Below are positions 25,419 through 39,000 of a stretch of 64,000 nt of DNA, in pieces. Positions within the stretch are counted from its first letter, which is position 1, and every line of letters starts with the position of its first letter. This DNA comes from Eopsaltria australis (taxonomy: Eukaryota > Chordata > Aves > Passeriformes > Petroicidae). The stretch spans positions 682,001-746,000 of the forward strand of contig JAVTVJ010000228.1 of NCBI GenBank assembly GCA_034509425.1. Reading direction: 5' to 3'. The notes under the pieces are model-generated. The model searched no databases and was not told the origin of the DNA. It was given only the letters and a program-made list of their open reading frames with translations. A program made the translations under genes and the position numbers.

Positions 25419-26931
25419 CACATACTCTACAAGAGACAACGCTTTACCATGCCATGAGGTACTGTAATGGCAGGCAAGCTGGACAAGCCAACATGACCAA
25501 AAATTCACCTCTGACCTCTGAATATGAATGTGACCCGGTCCAGCCTAGCTTTTAACATTATTCATTTAAATTTTTCCTTTTAATGAACTTCAAGCTTAAG
25601 TAGCAGTAACGTTAAGTAGCAATCCCACTCTACAGCAATTTTTTAGATTGAACTGTTCAGAAAATCAGCAATTTCTCTTTCCCTTCATTTTCCCTGTTGT
25701 GATAAATCTTACTAGTGAGTTACTCACTGAAGCTTTGAGCATCCTGTAGCATGCTCTGGATAACTCAGTGAATGTTTACGTATTTACGCTACATGTGGGA
25801 GAACTTCCACATCAGATAGTGCAATTTTTGGATAAAGACACTGGGGAACTGCCTCCAGACATCTCATGCCACAGGGCATGCCTGCAGAGAATGTAGGAAT
25901 ACTCAGGAATGAGTAAAGCCTCTTTTCATCACCCAAACCCTACCAGAATATACAGGAAGAAAACTGTTACCTTCTTGTGAGGGATCTCATCACTGGGAAG
26001 ACATCTGGAGAAATAGTGTTGCCTCCAGGTCTCCTGGGAAACTTGTTCACTCCCAGATTTCTCTCCTGCCTTTCTTTCTTCACTTGTGGGGAGAGGATTA
26101 AGTTCCTGTTATCACCATGTCTAATTCCCCAAACACACAGGGATATCAGCACAGTTATTTTCAGATTTAAAGCTTCATTTCAGCTCCCAGGAAAGATGAG
26201 GAAAGGAACATTTCTGAGTACTGCAGATACTCTCTGGCCTTCACCTGCCTGACACTGGGAGACACTCTGAAGTCATCATACTGATATGGAATAGGAATGT
26301 AAACAAAATCAAGACTTGGAGATATCACCATCCAGCCTGGATGCCTTTCTCAGAGGCAGACTACTCAAACATATGCAACTGGAACATGTCAAAGGTTTTG
26401 GTACAAGATCAGCAATCATGGTTGTGGTGTGAATGAAGATCTGTCTGCACAAAGTCTGCTCATAAGAGGGCAGTGATTTTATGTTCTATGTCAAATCTGA
26501 GGTTACCTGTGTTCCCCGTGAGCAGACATTTGATATTCCTGGTTCAGGCCAGGTACTGGTGCCAGTGGCTCAGAGCTCTGCAGCACAGCTCAGCCAGGAC
26601 TGTGCCTTCAAGGAACTGTGGACTCAAACCTATCCCATGATTCGGACCTGTATGTATCTAGCATGGCTCTGAACTCATCACATTTTCATTTTTACCAACA
26701 GTCCCTGAATACAGATTTCTAGAGGTAAAGGGACAAGGAGTTAACCAGGTACATTATTGCACCTTGACCTGTCTTAAATAAAATAAGAACAAACAACTAG
26801 GCCTGCATTCAAGTGCACCACTTAGGAATGACTCGCAGCACTGAGCTCAGCAGAAAGGATGTTCTAACATAGCTCCTGCATTGGAATTTACCTTGGACAA
26901 CTGAAAAACTAGCTGATTAATGATAGAAACA

Positions 26932-27086
26932 TCAACCATTCATGGTGTCCCTGAAGCCCCACACTTCCAGGATGGAGATCTGGAAGCTTTCAGAGCACAG
27001 TGGCTGGTTATTGAACGTGTTGCAGTGGCTGGTTCTTCCGTGGTTCAGATCTGCATCAAGGTACAGAGCCTGGCCATCACCACCTC
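26932..27086 (-). CDS. TBC1D24: TBC1D24 last coding exon (end of TLDc domain)
   Basis: After the acceptor TCTCTTCCCAG the exon completes codon G511 and encodes residues 512-561, including [16 protein letters not shown] and the TFNNQPLC motif that ends TLDc domains, then TGA at 26934-26932. The final residues [10 protein letters not shown] end with the expected WGF of the family, followed by a tail that differs from the human one. Confidence 0.95.
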
Positions 27087-30000
27087 CTGGGAAGAGACAA
27101 AGACAGGGTGAGGATGTCTCTGCATTTCATGGCATGGGAAACAACTATACAAAGACTTCAGTGCTTTTCCCATAGGGAACAACTGGAAGCCCTCAGCTTG
27201 CTGTCTTCAGGTGTAACAATATATGATCAAATGTATAGGTTTTGAATGATAATATCAGAACTGGATGATTTCTTTTAATAATAATAAAGAAAAGTAATAC
27301 AACTTGGTAAGAACAAAAACTACCTGCATTTAAGATTTGTATTTCAGTGCTGGAGGATATTGGAAGCTACAACTGTAAACTTTCCCTCCAGTAAAGGAAA
27401 ACCAAATAATTGTGTTAGCAGTCAAAAATCAAAGCTGGGAGAACAAGATCAGTAAGTAACAGCATCGGCTTGGTCTTCTAAATCACTATAAAACACGTAA
27501 GAGTTAAAAGCTTTTTGGTTATCTGTGGGTCTATGTCAAAGTTCACAGAGCTTTCAGACAGATAAAGCAGAGAAGTGAAATAAAGTTAGAAGAACAAAAA
27601 GGAAGATTCCCTACTGCTTATTGGGCAACCGTCAAGGAACAGTTACTAAAGCCATCTGAAGAATCAAAAGGCTGGAGCTGTGTACAACATTCACTTCTAT
27701 GTATCTACTACCCAAACCTGCATCTCCCTTATTACCACCCAAAGTGTAGTATACAGTAAATATAAGTAACTACCTTACCTAAGGCTGATAAGAAGACGTG
27801 GTGGGACACACCACACTCTACACCTCCCTGAAAGGAGGGTGGAACCTGGTGGGCATTGGCCTCTGCTCCCAGGGAACAAGTGACAGGACAAGAGGAAAAT
27901 GCCTGAACCACCAGAGAAGATTTAGGTTGGATATTGGGAAAATTTCTGCACTGAAAGGGTGGTCAGGCACTGAAACAGGCTGCCCAGGGCAGTGGTAGAG
28001 TCACCATCCCCAGAAGTGTTCAAAAACCATGTAGTTCTGGCACCTGGGGACATGGGTTAGTGGTGACCTTGGCAGTGCAGGGGTAATGGTTGGACTCGAT
28101 GGTCTTAGAGGGCTTTTCCAACCTAAACAATTCCATGATTTTATGATTAGAGCACATGCTACTAAGTGGGAAATCCTGACACTTGACATTACAGAGGAAA
28201 TTAAAGGCCAGTTGCTTTCCTAACAACTGTCAAGTGAAGATTTTTAGGAAAATGACAACTATGATTTTAGGTCTGTTACTTGTAAATCCCACTTAAGTGA
28301 CAACTTTTCTAAGCAGACTTTTGCCAAAGTCAGCAGCACCACAGATCCAATAAAGTTCCAGGAGAACTAACATCTTTTATAGTTTACTCTGTGTTTCAAA
28401 GGCCTTGATGCAAAGTAAGCTCCTTTTCGAGAACTACTTCTCATTGTGAATTAGGCAATATGAAGGAATGGCTGTACAAAGCCCTAAGTTACTCTCTTCT
28501 CTAAAATGCTTGTATTGCAGGTTTTCCCACAGAAAATATTGTTGGGAAATGATGTCAGGTTTTGGTCAATTTTATCTCTACCTGTAGCGATATTGAAACA
28601 GATAAAGGGGTTAGGTGTATTTACCATGTATCTAAGATGGAGAGGAAGATCTGTGCTCAAACTCTCACACTGACTCACCTACAATGATGCACTCGCTGCT
28701 GCCAGCCATGAACATGGAGGCTGTTTTGGAAGGCAAGTTGAAGTGCCGGGCTGCTAAGAAGGGAGAGAGGCGATCTGAGGGGTCTGAGGGGATGCTGCTG
28801 GAGGAAAGGGTGCTAGAAGCTGGCTGGGCATGGTTTTCTGTCTCTGATCCAGTCGAGGCTAGTTCTGGGTGTTTTATGATCACCCACTCATAGCGTTCCA
28901 CTTCTGGCTGCAGCTGCAGAGAGGCAGAGAAGGGCAGAGCTGACGTTAGTGTACACACACTACACAGAGGTCTGCACAGTAAAGAACATTCCAGCCCCTC
29001 AGTCTCCACCTGCACAGTCAGCAGTAAAGCTTGGATCAATCTGTCTTTTAGGCCAGGTGTTATCCTTTATTCCTTTGCTTCTTAGGCGGTTGAAGAAATG
29101 ATGCAGTAATTTCTGAGTTATCTTACTACATCTTTCACCTCCACGTCATCTTTCTCTACAACTGCATAAAAGGAGGGTGGAGCCAGTTGGGGTTAGGCTC
29201 TGCTCCCAGTTACAAAGAGCTAGACAAGAGGAAACGGCCTCAAATTGTGCGTGGGAAGGTCTGGATATTGTGAAAATTTCTGCACTGAAGCAGCTGTCAG
29301 GCACTAGCACAGCAGGCTGCCCAGCGAAGGAGTAGAGTGATCATCTGTGTTGGTTTTGCACAGCCTGGTTCTTGATAGTGGGGGGGGGACCACAGAGGTG
29401 GCTTCCGTGAGAAGCTGCTGGAAGCTTCCACCATGTCTGGCATCAATCCCTGATGGCTCCGAAGATGGACATGCTGCTGGCCAAAACTGGGCCAATTAGA
29501 AATGGTGGTAACGCCTCTGTGATAATGAAGGAGGTGGAGGAGGTGCTCCATGTGCCAGAGCTGAGATTCCTCTGCAGGCTGTGGTGATGACCGTGGTAAA
29601 GCAGTTGTGCCCCTGCAGCCCATGGGGATCCACAGGGGATGCAGAGATCCACTCACAGCCCATGGAGATCCACAGGGGATGCAGAGATCCACTCACAGCC
29701 CATGGAGATCCACAGGGGATGCAGAGATCCACTCACAGCCCATGGGGATCCATAGGGATGCAGAGATCCACTCACAGCCCATGGAGATCCATGGGGGATG
29801 CAGAGATCCACTCACAGCCCATGGAGATCCATGGGGATGCAGAGATCCACCTGCAGCCCATGGAGATCCATGGGGATGCAGAGATCCACCTGCAGCCCAT
29901 GGAGATCCATGGGGATGCAGAGATCCACCTGCAGCCCATGGGGTTCCAGGGGGATGCAGAGATCCACTCACAGCCCATGGAGATCCATGGGGGATGCAGA

Positions 30001-33000
30001 GATCCACTCACAGCCCATGGAGATCCATGGGGGATGCAGAGATCCACCTGCAGCCCGTGGAGATCCATGGGGATGCAGAGATCCACCCACAGCCCATGGT
30101 TATCCATGGGGATGCAGAGATCCACCCACAGCCCGTGGGGGAGATGCCCATGCTGGAGCGGGTGGGTGCCTGGAGGAGGCTATGAGCCTGTGGGAGACCT
30201 GGTGGAGAGAGGGGCCCTCTGTTTCCCGGCTGGAGCAGCCTGTCCTCGGAGGACTGCACCCTGTGGAGAGAGACCCACGTCGCAGCAGTTTGGGCAGGAC
30301 TGTTTGCGTGTGGGAGGGGCTCATGCTGCAGCAGGTCTCACAGGGAGCTGCTGTTTGTGAGATTGGAACCATGTTGGAGTTCATGGAGAGCTGTCCCCCA
30401 CGGGAGGGACCCCATGGCATAGCAGGGGAAGGACTCCTCTCCCTGAGCAGTGGAAGAAAATCTCAGTGATGAACTGACCAAATCCCCATGCCCTGTTTCC
30501 CTGCGTTGTCGAAGGGAAGGAGGGAGGGGTTGAAGGGAAAAAGGCGTTTTTAAAGGCTTATTTTACTTCTCATTTTCCTGCTCTGATCTTGTTAGTAATA
30601 AATTCACTTTGTATCTCTAAGATGAGCCTGTTTTGCCTTTGGAGTGTTTTTTCCCAGTCCTTAACTCATGAACCCTTTGTTAAATTTTCTCTCCTCTGCC
30701 CAGCTGTAGCAGAAGAGGGTGAGTGAGCAGCTTTTGTGGGTGCCTGGCATTTGGCCATTGTCAAATCACAACACCATCCTTAGAAGTGTTCAAAAAATGT
30801 GTGGATGTGGCATTTGTGAACACGATGGTAGTACTGGGTTGGCAATTGGACTTCACCTTTAAAGATCTTTTTCAACCTTGATGATTCTATGATTTTTTAA
30901 GAAAATGTTCTGTGCAAGGGGAGAAAAAGAGTCACCTTAAAACTTAAAATTTTCCTCCACATTAAGAGTTCAATAAACTTTATAAACTAGGAAGGCATGT
31001 AATCCAGCCTCTTTAAGTGGAAGGGAGGTGATAGTTAACCACTACAGTGGTTCTGTCTTGGTACTGGGAAGCAACAACAAAATTTTACTCACCCTAAACA
31101 CAAAGCATTCCCCAGTTCCAAAGAAACTCAGCTTGTTCCCTCCTCGCCGGCGCTCGCTCCAGTCAGTGGACAGGTAAGCCCCACAGACCTGGCACAGACA
31201 GCACAGTTAAGCTTTCCATTGAAGGAGAAAGTGTGTTAAACACACTGATACTGACATTTCAGAGGACAAAACTGCAGTTTAGTTTGAGTTTCAGAGTCTC
31301 TATACCAGTGGATTAAAGCAGTACAAGTACTTCTATCTAAAGAGAGATTTAAACTGCTTTAATCCACCAGTGGTTACCGCTAAATCCTAAGAGTGTCATA
31401 AATTATTTTATACCTCTGATGCCTTAAGGGAGAAATTTTCTAAGACAACCCCAGGTACCAAAGCACAGATCACTCCAGGCCTGTACAGCCTGTCTCCCAC
31501 TCCCTCACTTTGGCACCCAAAGCAGCAGTGTTGTCCCAAGTTACAGTATAAGCAACTCTGCCTGAACACTTTTTGGTCAAACAGTGACCTTGGTGGCTTT
31601 CTTACATTTCAAAGTGTAGGTTAAAGCCAGTTTAGCTAAGACCATGCTAAACTAGCTCAGATATTTAGAGCAGCCACTGAAACTACATGGGGGCCACCAA
31701 TCTCCAATAAAGAGCAGCACCCTTCAAGGACTGAGCTGGTCTCTGGAGTCTTCTGTTTGCACTATAATTTTTTGCTACCAGCAATACCCATCCCTGCCAA
31801 GTGCACACAGGGGAAACAATGAAGCTCCAAGAGCAGGATGAAAGCATCCGTGCCTTCCCCCTGGAAACTAGAAAAACAATTACGATTATACAGAATTGCT
31901 CTAAGTTACATTTGCTGTATGGCCTCCACAAGCATTACAAGCAGAGCACCCAGCACAAAATGACTGAAGATGAGATTTGTTTTATATAGATAAATCTGTA
32001 CTGAGATTTAAATCTAAATTTAGATTAAGAATTAAATCTAAATGATCCAGAAGTCCATTTGATGTGATATGCCTGATGAGGATGAGGCAGAAAATCAGAA
32101 GACAAATTTTCTTCATTCTAGAAGTTAACGATAGACATACGAATAAAGGATGAACAACCCTTTGCAAAAACCCTCCAAATCCATAAGCACAAAACAAAAC
32201 TGCACATCTTTTTCTCATAGGTTTTCTTTTTTTTTGGCTAATACATGTTTTTTTGAGGGGTAAGAAACAAACCATCTTATAAAAATCAGAAACCCTTACA
32301 AAGCCAGACTTTTGACAGGCTCCAAGACAGTAAGTGAAATAATTGTTTCCCCCCTCTACCTTTTAGACCCAGGGGCATTCCATAAGCCACTGGCATCTCA
32401 ACACAGGTTGGAAACCACATGCAGAACTATGAAATGGCTCAGAGGGTGAGCATTAGGTAGATGTAAATAAGACTAGAAATGGACTTGTTCATGGACAGTC
32501 ATCCTGCAAAGATGTAGGCAGGAATAAAGCCCACAGGCTGCAGTAACAGCTTAACGTTATATACAGAATATTTAGAAATCATGTACAGTGCCACAGACAA
32601 CACCACCATTACAGGAAGTTCCTGTGTGCCCTCCGGAGAAGGTTCTGGCAAGACTTCTCGTTTTACGTATTAATTTTTTAAACAAGCATGTTGCTGTTTT
32701 CACATTATGCTGTCCAATATTGTCACACACAGGAGCAGAAATAAGGCACCTGTGTGTACTCCTCCTCAGATTCTCAGAGCTTTCTTGGCTTATTTTTTCC
32801 CCAATCGAGAACGAGATGAAGCTAAGGCTTTTGTTTTCACATCATGTAGTCCAACATTATTCATACCATTTAAGTTCTGCTACTTTCCTTATATCCTTGA
32901 GAAAATGAAAATTTCTTCTATGAATCATAACTTTAGCCCAATTCCCACTCTGCCCCTCTGATTCCGCATTTCAGAGTCTGTCCAAGAGCAAACTGAGCTA

Positions 33001-36000
33001 CTTTAGTCCATCACCCCACACTACTTGCAAGAGAAAAAGCAGTTAACCAAGGCCTGGTTTGCAAGATCTACTCAAGAATGCACAGTTCTATAACCAACAA
33101 ATAAAATAATTTAAAGCATGGATTCTTAAAAAACCAAAGCCAAACCTTGCTTATTCATTTTATTATAAACAGCTGTGTTGCAACACAGCATTACACACTG
33201 CCCAAATCTCAATTTATCCACTTCTCTTTTGCCTCACTCACCTCTTTTGCTGTTGTCTTGATGAGGAGCAGAGTTGGTTCATGTCCCTCACTGTGGGAAT
33301 AGAACCTGAAGTGCAGAGCACAAAAAAGTGAGCACTTGACTGCCACCAAGTGCAGCTCCTTTCCTCCTCAAATTCAGGCACTGCCTCCTCCTCCAACTGA
33401 TGCCATGGCAAAAACACACGTGAAGACTAAAAATATCCCTGCAAATACTTCATAAGTCCATGTAAATAATGCAGCTGAGTGTAAATTAATACTATCAAGC
33501 ATCTGTTCTCTACTCAGTCCCCTGTACAGTTAATGTCTCTGAAGATTACCTGGAAGCTTACCTAGATCAACTGCAGCATTTTACAGCATTTTAACTTAAA
33601 ACAACCTAAAGGTTTGTAAAACAACTTAGAAGACTGATGACTGTGACTGAAAGGCTTTAGGTCTTTATGGAAATTAATTGTGATGCATTTTCTTTGCTTG
33701 CTTTTGCTGTTCCTCATAGGCACATGAGACTGGGAGAGCATGTCACTTCCTGCCTCAGCACCTCAACTGCTGATGGCAGTGATTATTAGGAGCTATAAGG
33801 TTATAGTCTTCTGCACCAAGTGCAAGGACATTGCATATATCTGGTTTATCTCACTTAAAAAATAAAACCAGTCAGATTCACGGGCAATTTCCAGTTTCCA
33901 GTTCTCTTCTTGGATCAGTTTGAATGTGGTTATCTATCAAAAGTGCCTGCAGAGCAGCCACTGAGTTAAACCATTCAAACCCTAAAGGAGCCAGACTCAT
34001 ACCCCCAGAATCTGTGAATTGATCCAAGTTTGACTTTTTCAATTGATCTTGAAAAGTTTAAAATATTCTGGCATAGAAAATATCCCAGTCAAATGCTGTA
34101 GGCAACAGCAATTTGTCAATTATTGCTACAGCAATTTATATCCTATTGTTAATGATATTCTTCAGATCAAGTTCTGACTAAGCATGGCCTTTTCGTCAAT
34201 CCAGCAAACACTTCACCAGTTGCTCCTTTCTGTCCTACAGCAGAGAAGAGAGAGGAAGGTTTTCCTTACCTGTTCAGACTGCAGCCATGTTCCAAGGTGG
34301 TAAAAAGCAGGAGGGGCTGGCACAGTGCAAATCGCTCTGGGATCCATGACCAGATATCCCGCATCTCCTTCACACTGACAATTTCTGATTTGAAGTTCTC
34401 AGCATGAACTGCCAAGTGCACATTCTGCCTGAGAAATACAACACAAAACACTGAGAAGGAATACTTTAACAAGTTTTGGATTACTGAACTGAAATATGAG
34501 AAGAGAGCTGAACACTAACAGACTCCAGCAGATAAATTATTGGTCAAAGCTCCAGCGCATGGGATTAGGTGGCCGTGACCTGGTGAAGGTAATAAACTAC
34601 TGCAATTTAACATAATCCTCAGAGGCAGAGCTCTGCCTTGACTGTAATACCTACTCCTCTGTACGGCAGCTGTGGCACCTTTACACACAGAGGTCACAAC
34701 ACTGAGCCACTAAAAATGACCACAGCCTTATATTTGCTGTTTGTGACAGTCTTGCTGGCACTTATATTTAAACAGAGAGAATAGAATACCTAAACAAACA
34801 ACCAGTATCTGAGAAGAAGGGGTAGTATTTTTTCTACCTCTGAGGTCCTGCCTGTACTGTGGGATTAGAGAATTCCTAAACCTCTCAGAAATTTTAGAGG
34901 AATCAGTATTACCAAGGTAAGCAATTTTAATCCAAGGCAAATATTTGAAGCTTTTGAGAAGATCCACCTCTTGGAAACATGTCATTACCAATGACTTCTA
35001 TTTCATTAAGAACCAGAAATGTTCCTGTTATCATAGTCACAGATGAAGCCTGAGAACATTAAGGAATACTAGACACTAACACTGGGAAGGAAATCCCTAT
35101 ACCCCCCAGAAGGGTCTGATACAGTTAGAAGGATTGATTATTGGTTTTTAAACACTTCAACGTAACAATCATCACCATCTTAATCAGCCTCAATTTCTCA
35201 GATTAAACAAACACACAAACAAGAGCCTGGGATTAAACGTTATTTGCTTCCATGGTCCATTTTAAATGCTTAAAATGCAATGATGACAGCCAAGGACAGT
35301 TTACACAAGTCACTGAATTACTGGGCAGCCAGGTGTTAAATAAAGCTTTATCACTTTGCTCTACATGCAAGGGTTCAGGTGCAAGTATTTGCCTATTTTT
35401 GATGGGTTTTTTTTGACAATTACACATTTCTTTTCTCTCAGTTTCATGATCATGAAGGGGCCCTCAATACTGTACATCTGTATGGATCTGGATAGCTTAG
35501 CTCACTCCCTAAAACACACAAAATATATAAATTTTTGATTTTTCATGCTCGTAGTACCAAAAAATCAGCAGCATTTGCACTGTACTGCAGAGCAAGGGAG
35601 TGACACTGCAGTACACTACAGACACTTGGAGACACTGGGAACTGCTTTCTGGAGTTCACTGTAGGTGCCTTAGTGTCAGCATTTCAAATGAAGTGACTCC
35701 TTAGGTCACTTAAAAAATTAGTAAAATTACTGCTTATTTTCGCCAAATGAATGAAATCAGTCTTTGCATTGCTACCCTGCATTATTTAATACAAGGAACT
35801 TCTGTGGGCAGCTATTTAAGCAAGCTGTAACTATCTATGGGTTTTGAAACAGTATTATTGACTAGGGACATGAATTGTACTTTTAAACAGCAATCTGAGG
35901 CAAAGGAGAGATCCATTGAAACAAAATATGAGCCAAGCCTTGAACCCTCACGTAAAGGATCTTACTTTAAGTCTCACCCTCTGTGTTCTGCCAGGTCTGC

Positions 36001-39000
36001 AGCTAAAACTGGCGTCACTACGGAACAGACCTGAGAGACAAAGCCTTGGTATCAGTTCAGCAGCAATTAAGTTTTTTCCCCCCTCCCCTAACATTTTAGA
36101 AATTAAAAAATATTCAGGGCAGGCAACTGTTTATTCGAATGAATTTCTGGCAGAAAAACAATGATGATAAGTAGGCTAAGATTTAGTAACAAGTATCAAA
36201 AAAGGTTTAAATTTACACCTCAAGCAAGGCTCAGAACTATTTGTGTACTTGGTCTGTACATTTTTCCCACTTCTGTGAGCTGTTTGGGCAACTAAACAGT
36301 CAGTTCTTTTTTCTAAAAGGCTCTCACACTCAGGGTATCTTTGCTTTTGCCTTTGTTCTTTCTCCTGGCTACTGTGACCTGGTGATTTAAAGACTTTCCT
36401 ACCCAAACCCTACTCAAAGCCTGTGTTCAGCAGCATTCTGAACACATCCCTTTCAGTACCCTGTGCCTTCCCACAACTCTTCCATTTTCAAACAGATCCT
36501 TCTGATTTACTAGAAAGCATTTTCCACTGTATTGGCCATTTAAAACTGTACTAGACATACAGTTCCTGCCCTTTGAATATCATGGTAAATAATTTTATAC
36601 TTAATGGCACCATCTAGTTAAACCAAAGAACATGAAACAAAATTACCTGTTACTTCCCAGTAACAAACAGCTGTGGATCGTTGAGACTGAAACCTGACCC
36701 TATGTTGAGAAGTGTCCACATACAGCCCACACCTATCAAACCAAGCTCCAGGCTGCTGAGCAAAAATATAACGTTTTTAGGGGGTTCCAGAAAATTGCAA
36801 CTAGTTACAAGTATCTAACCTGTATTAATTCTCTTATTTTTGACAGTATTTATCTAATGATACAGAAAATAATCTCTTTCAGTTTGGCAGTTGCTTTTCA
36901 AAGTAGTAAATGAGTAAAAATGAACAGAACACAAGTGGGCTGTAATGGATGAATAACTGATAAATGTTGGCTTTGTAAAAATAGTGTTATGATAAAATAT
37001 AGTTAAGTAGAAACAAGACTGTAGTAAAATTATAACCTCAAGATAAGTGTGATATATTGGAAAATGCGGTCTCAAATATATAGCTGTAAACGTCTTTTGA
37101 GCTGATTACTCGCAACGCTAAGGAATTTCAAGGGAAACAAGAGAAGATAAGGCCAATACACAGCTCTCTGCTGACACTGTCCAGGCACCTGAAGAGATAT
37201 TCTGGCGAGAAGGAGGGGGGCAGAGACCAGGGGGAAACAGTTGTTTGAAATGTAAATTTTCTTCTGAGCTTAATGAATACGTAACAATTAAGGGTACTTA
37301 ACCCACTGTAAAATGAACAAAAGCGTGCCTCTAGCAGATATGCTATGCACCCAGCGCTGTTTTTGCCCTTGTTCTATTAATAAATGTTCAATATTATTTT
37401 ACTAAAATTTTTGTTCCTGGGCCCGTTTTTAACAGGGCTAAGAAAAAAATCCAATTTTTTGGTTTATATTCATTGAGGAAAATTAAGTTTAGCCTTCACC
37501 ACTCCACTCCTTTCAGGGTCATCTGTGAAAACACTGTAGCTTGAGAGAACAGTAAATTTGGACAGCATTAAAGTCTACCACTAGAACTAAACAAATTCAG
37601 AAAATTTTACCCTGCATTAGTGTTTTCCTCAGTTACTAAGATTAGCATGATAACTTTCTCTTGATTGTTGATGTTGGAAAGACTTGTTCAACTGCAGTTA
37701 TTCCAAGGAATTAGATTTGAAAACCAGCACAATTAATGTTTAATAAAGCAGCATTTGCTAATTTTATAGGAATGTTGTTTTTCCAGCTATATCATTAATA
37801 CAATGTGCTTCAGAGCACCCAAAGGTAAAGCCAAGGTTGAGGACAAGCAGCAGCAGCTGTCATAGTGAATGTGCCCTGTTTATTAAAAAAACAACAAATA
37901 CCGAACTCTGAAGATTACTCACTGAATTACATCTTCCTGCTCTACTCTGGATGGGTCAAATCTTAGAGGAGATGCATTATCTTCAAAATCTATTATAACT
38001 TCTGTGAGGGCATAATTGTGTGGTAAAAGGAGATTTCTTTTTCAGTCATAAATAGCAATATAAGTAATTTGTGGTCTATAAACCTGAAACCTAATCCTGT
38101 GTCCAGATCAGTGCCAACAGACACCCTGCTCTCCCCTAAGTCCCCTCAAATCCAAACTGCTTCCTAGCACAAATCAAGGCTTTCTGCTGCTTTCACAACA
38201 ACCTAACTGCAGTTAAATAATACACAGATGCTGAAGATTTGCTTGACTGGGATTAACAGCCTGCTGATTTATTAGAGGTAATATTGTCAACACAGAAGTT
38301 ATGGTATGAAGCATGCTTTGCTAAGTCCCTTTAATATGTTCTTTCAAACATGAAAACATGAGAAAGTCAATTCCAACTTCGATTTTATAAATTAGTACAA
38401 ATGTTAGCGTGCATCACCGACTGAAGTTAATTCAGGGCACCTGGCAGCAAGACCAGAGTATCTCAAAGACATGAATTTAAACCCAAACATTTGTGGTATT
38501 TAATATTCACAGGGCAGCCTTTTTCTTTCCATGTTCTCTGCTTATCAGGTATCACAATCCACTCACTGGGTTTTGTTCTTTAAGATTTACTTTTCAGACC
38601 AAGACTTGATAAATGACTTCATTAACCATTAATGCTCTATGGCTGAGTAACTCTGACCTCCTTGACACAGAAAAAGAGACTTGTCTTCTCAACTCTAAAA
38701 AAACCCTACTTAAAAATAAATATAATCTACTATGAATAGAGACAGGTCACTTTTAGGAGTGTGCCAAGTTGGGGTCAGTCCAAAATTTTTCCAATTAACT
38801 ACAGAAAGCTTCCAAAGAAGATAAAAAGTTGACACTGTTTCACATCTAATGCAACACCATATACCAGGTTTGGAGGTGGGATGATACCTAACAGCACTTC
38901 TGAGCTGTTATTTGAGATGTTCTAAAAAATTACACTTTTTCTTCCAGAGTAGAAAGGACATTTGTTGTAAAGGCCCTTTATAGCCACAACCATAACCCCA

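Larger units (their letters stand above)
28914..31092 (-). other. TBC1D24: TBC1D24 intron with nested repeats
   Basis: This 2.2-kb intron is mostly repeat: a CR1 split in two by an LTR that contains a minisatellite. Only about 250 bp at the left and 190 bp at the right look unique. Confidence 0.9.

Noticed and set aside
29616..30139. Possible CRISPR array because of regular direct repeats
   Set aside because: The repeats are contiguous without unique spacers and lie in an intron of a vertebrate gene.
29581..30469. Long repetitive ORFs on both strands ([15 protein letters not shown] and [14 protein letters not shown])
   Set aside because: They follow from a 39-bp tandem repeat, whose length is a multiple of three, inside an LTR. 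All six frames show it.
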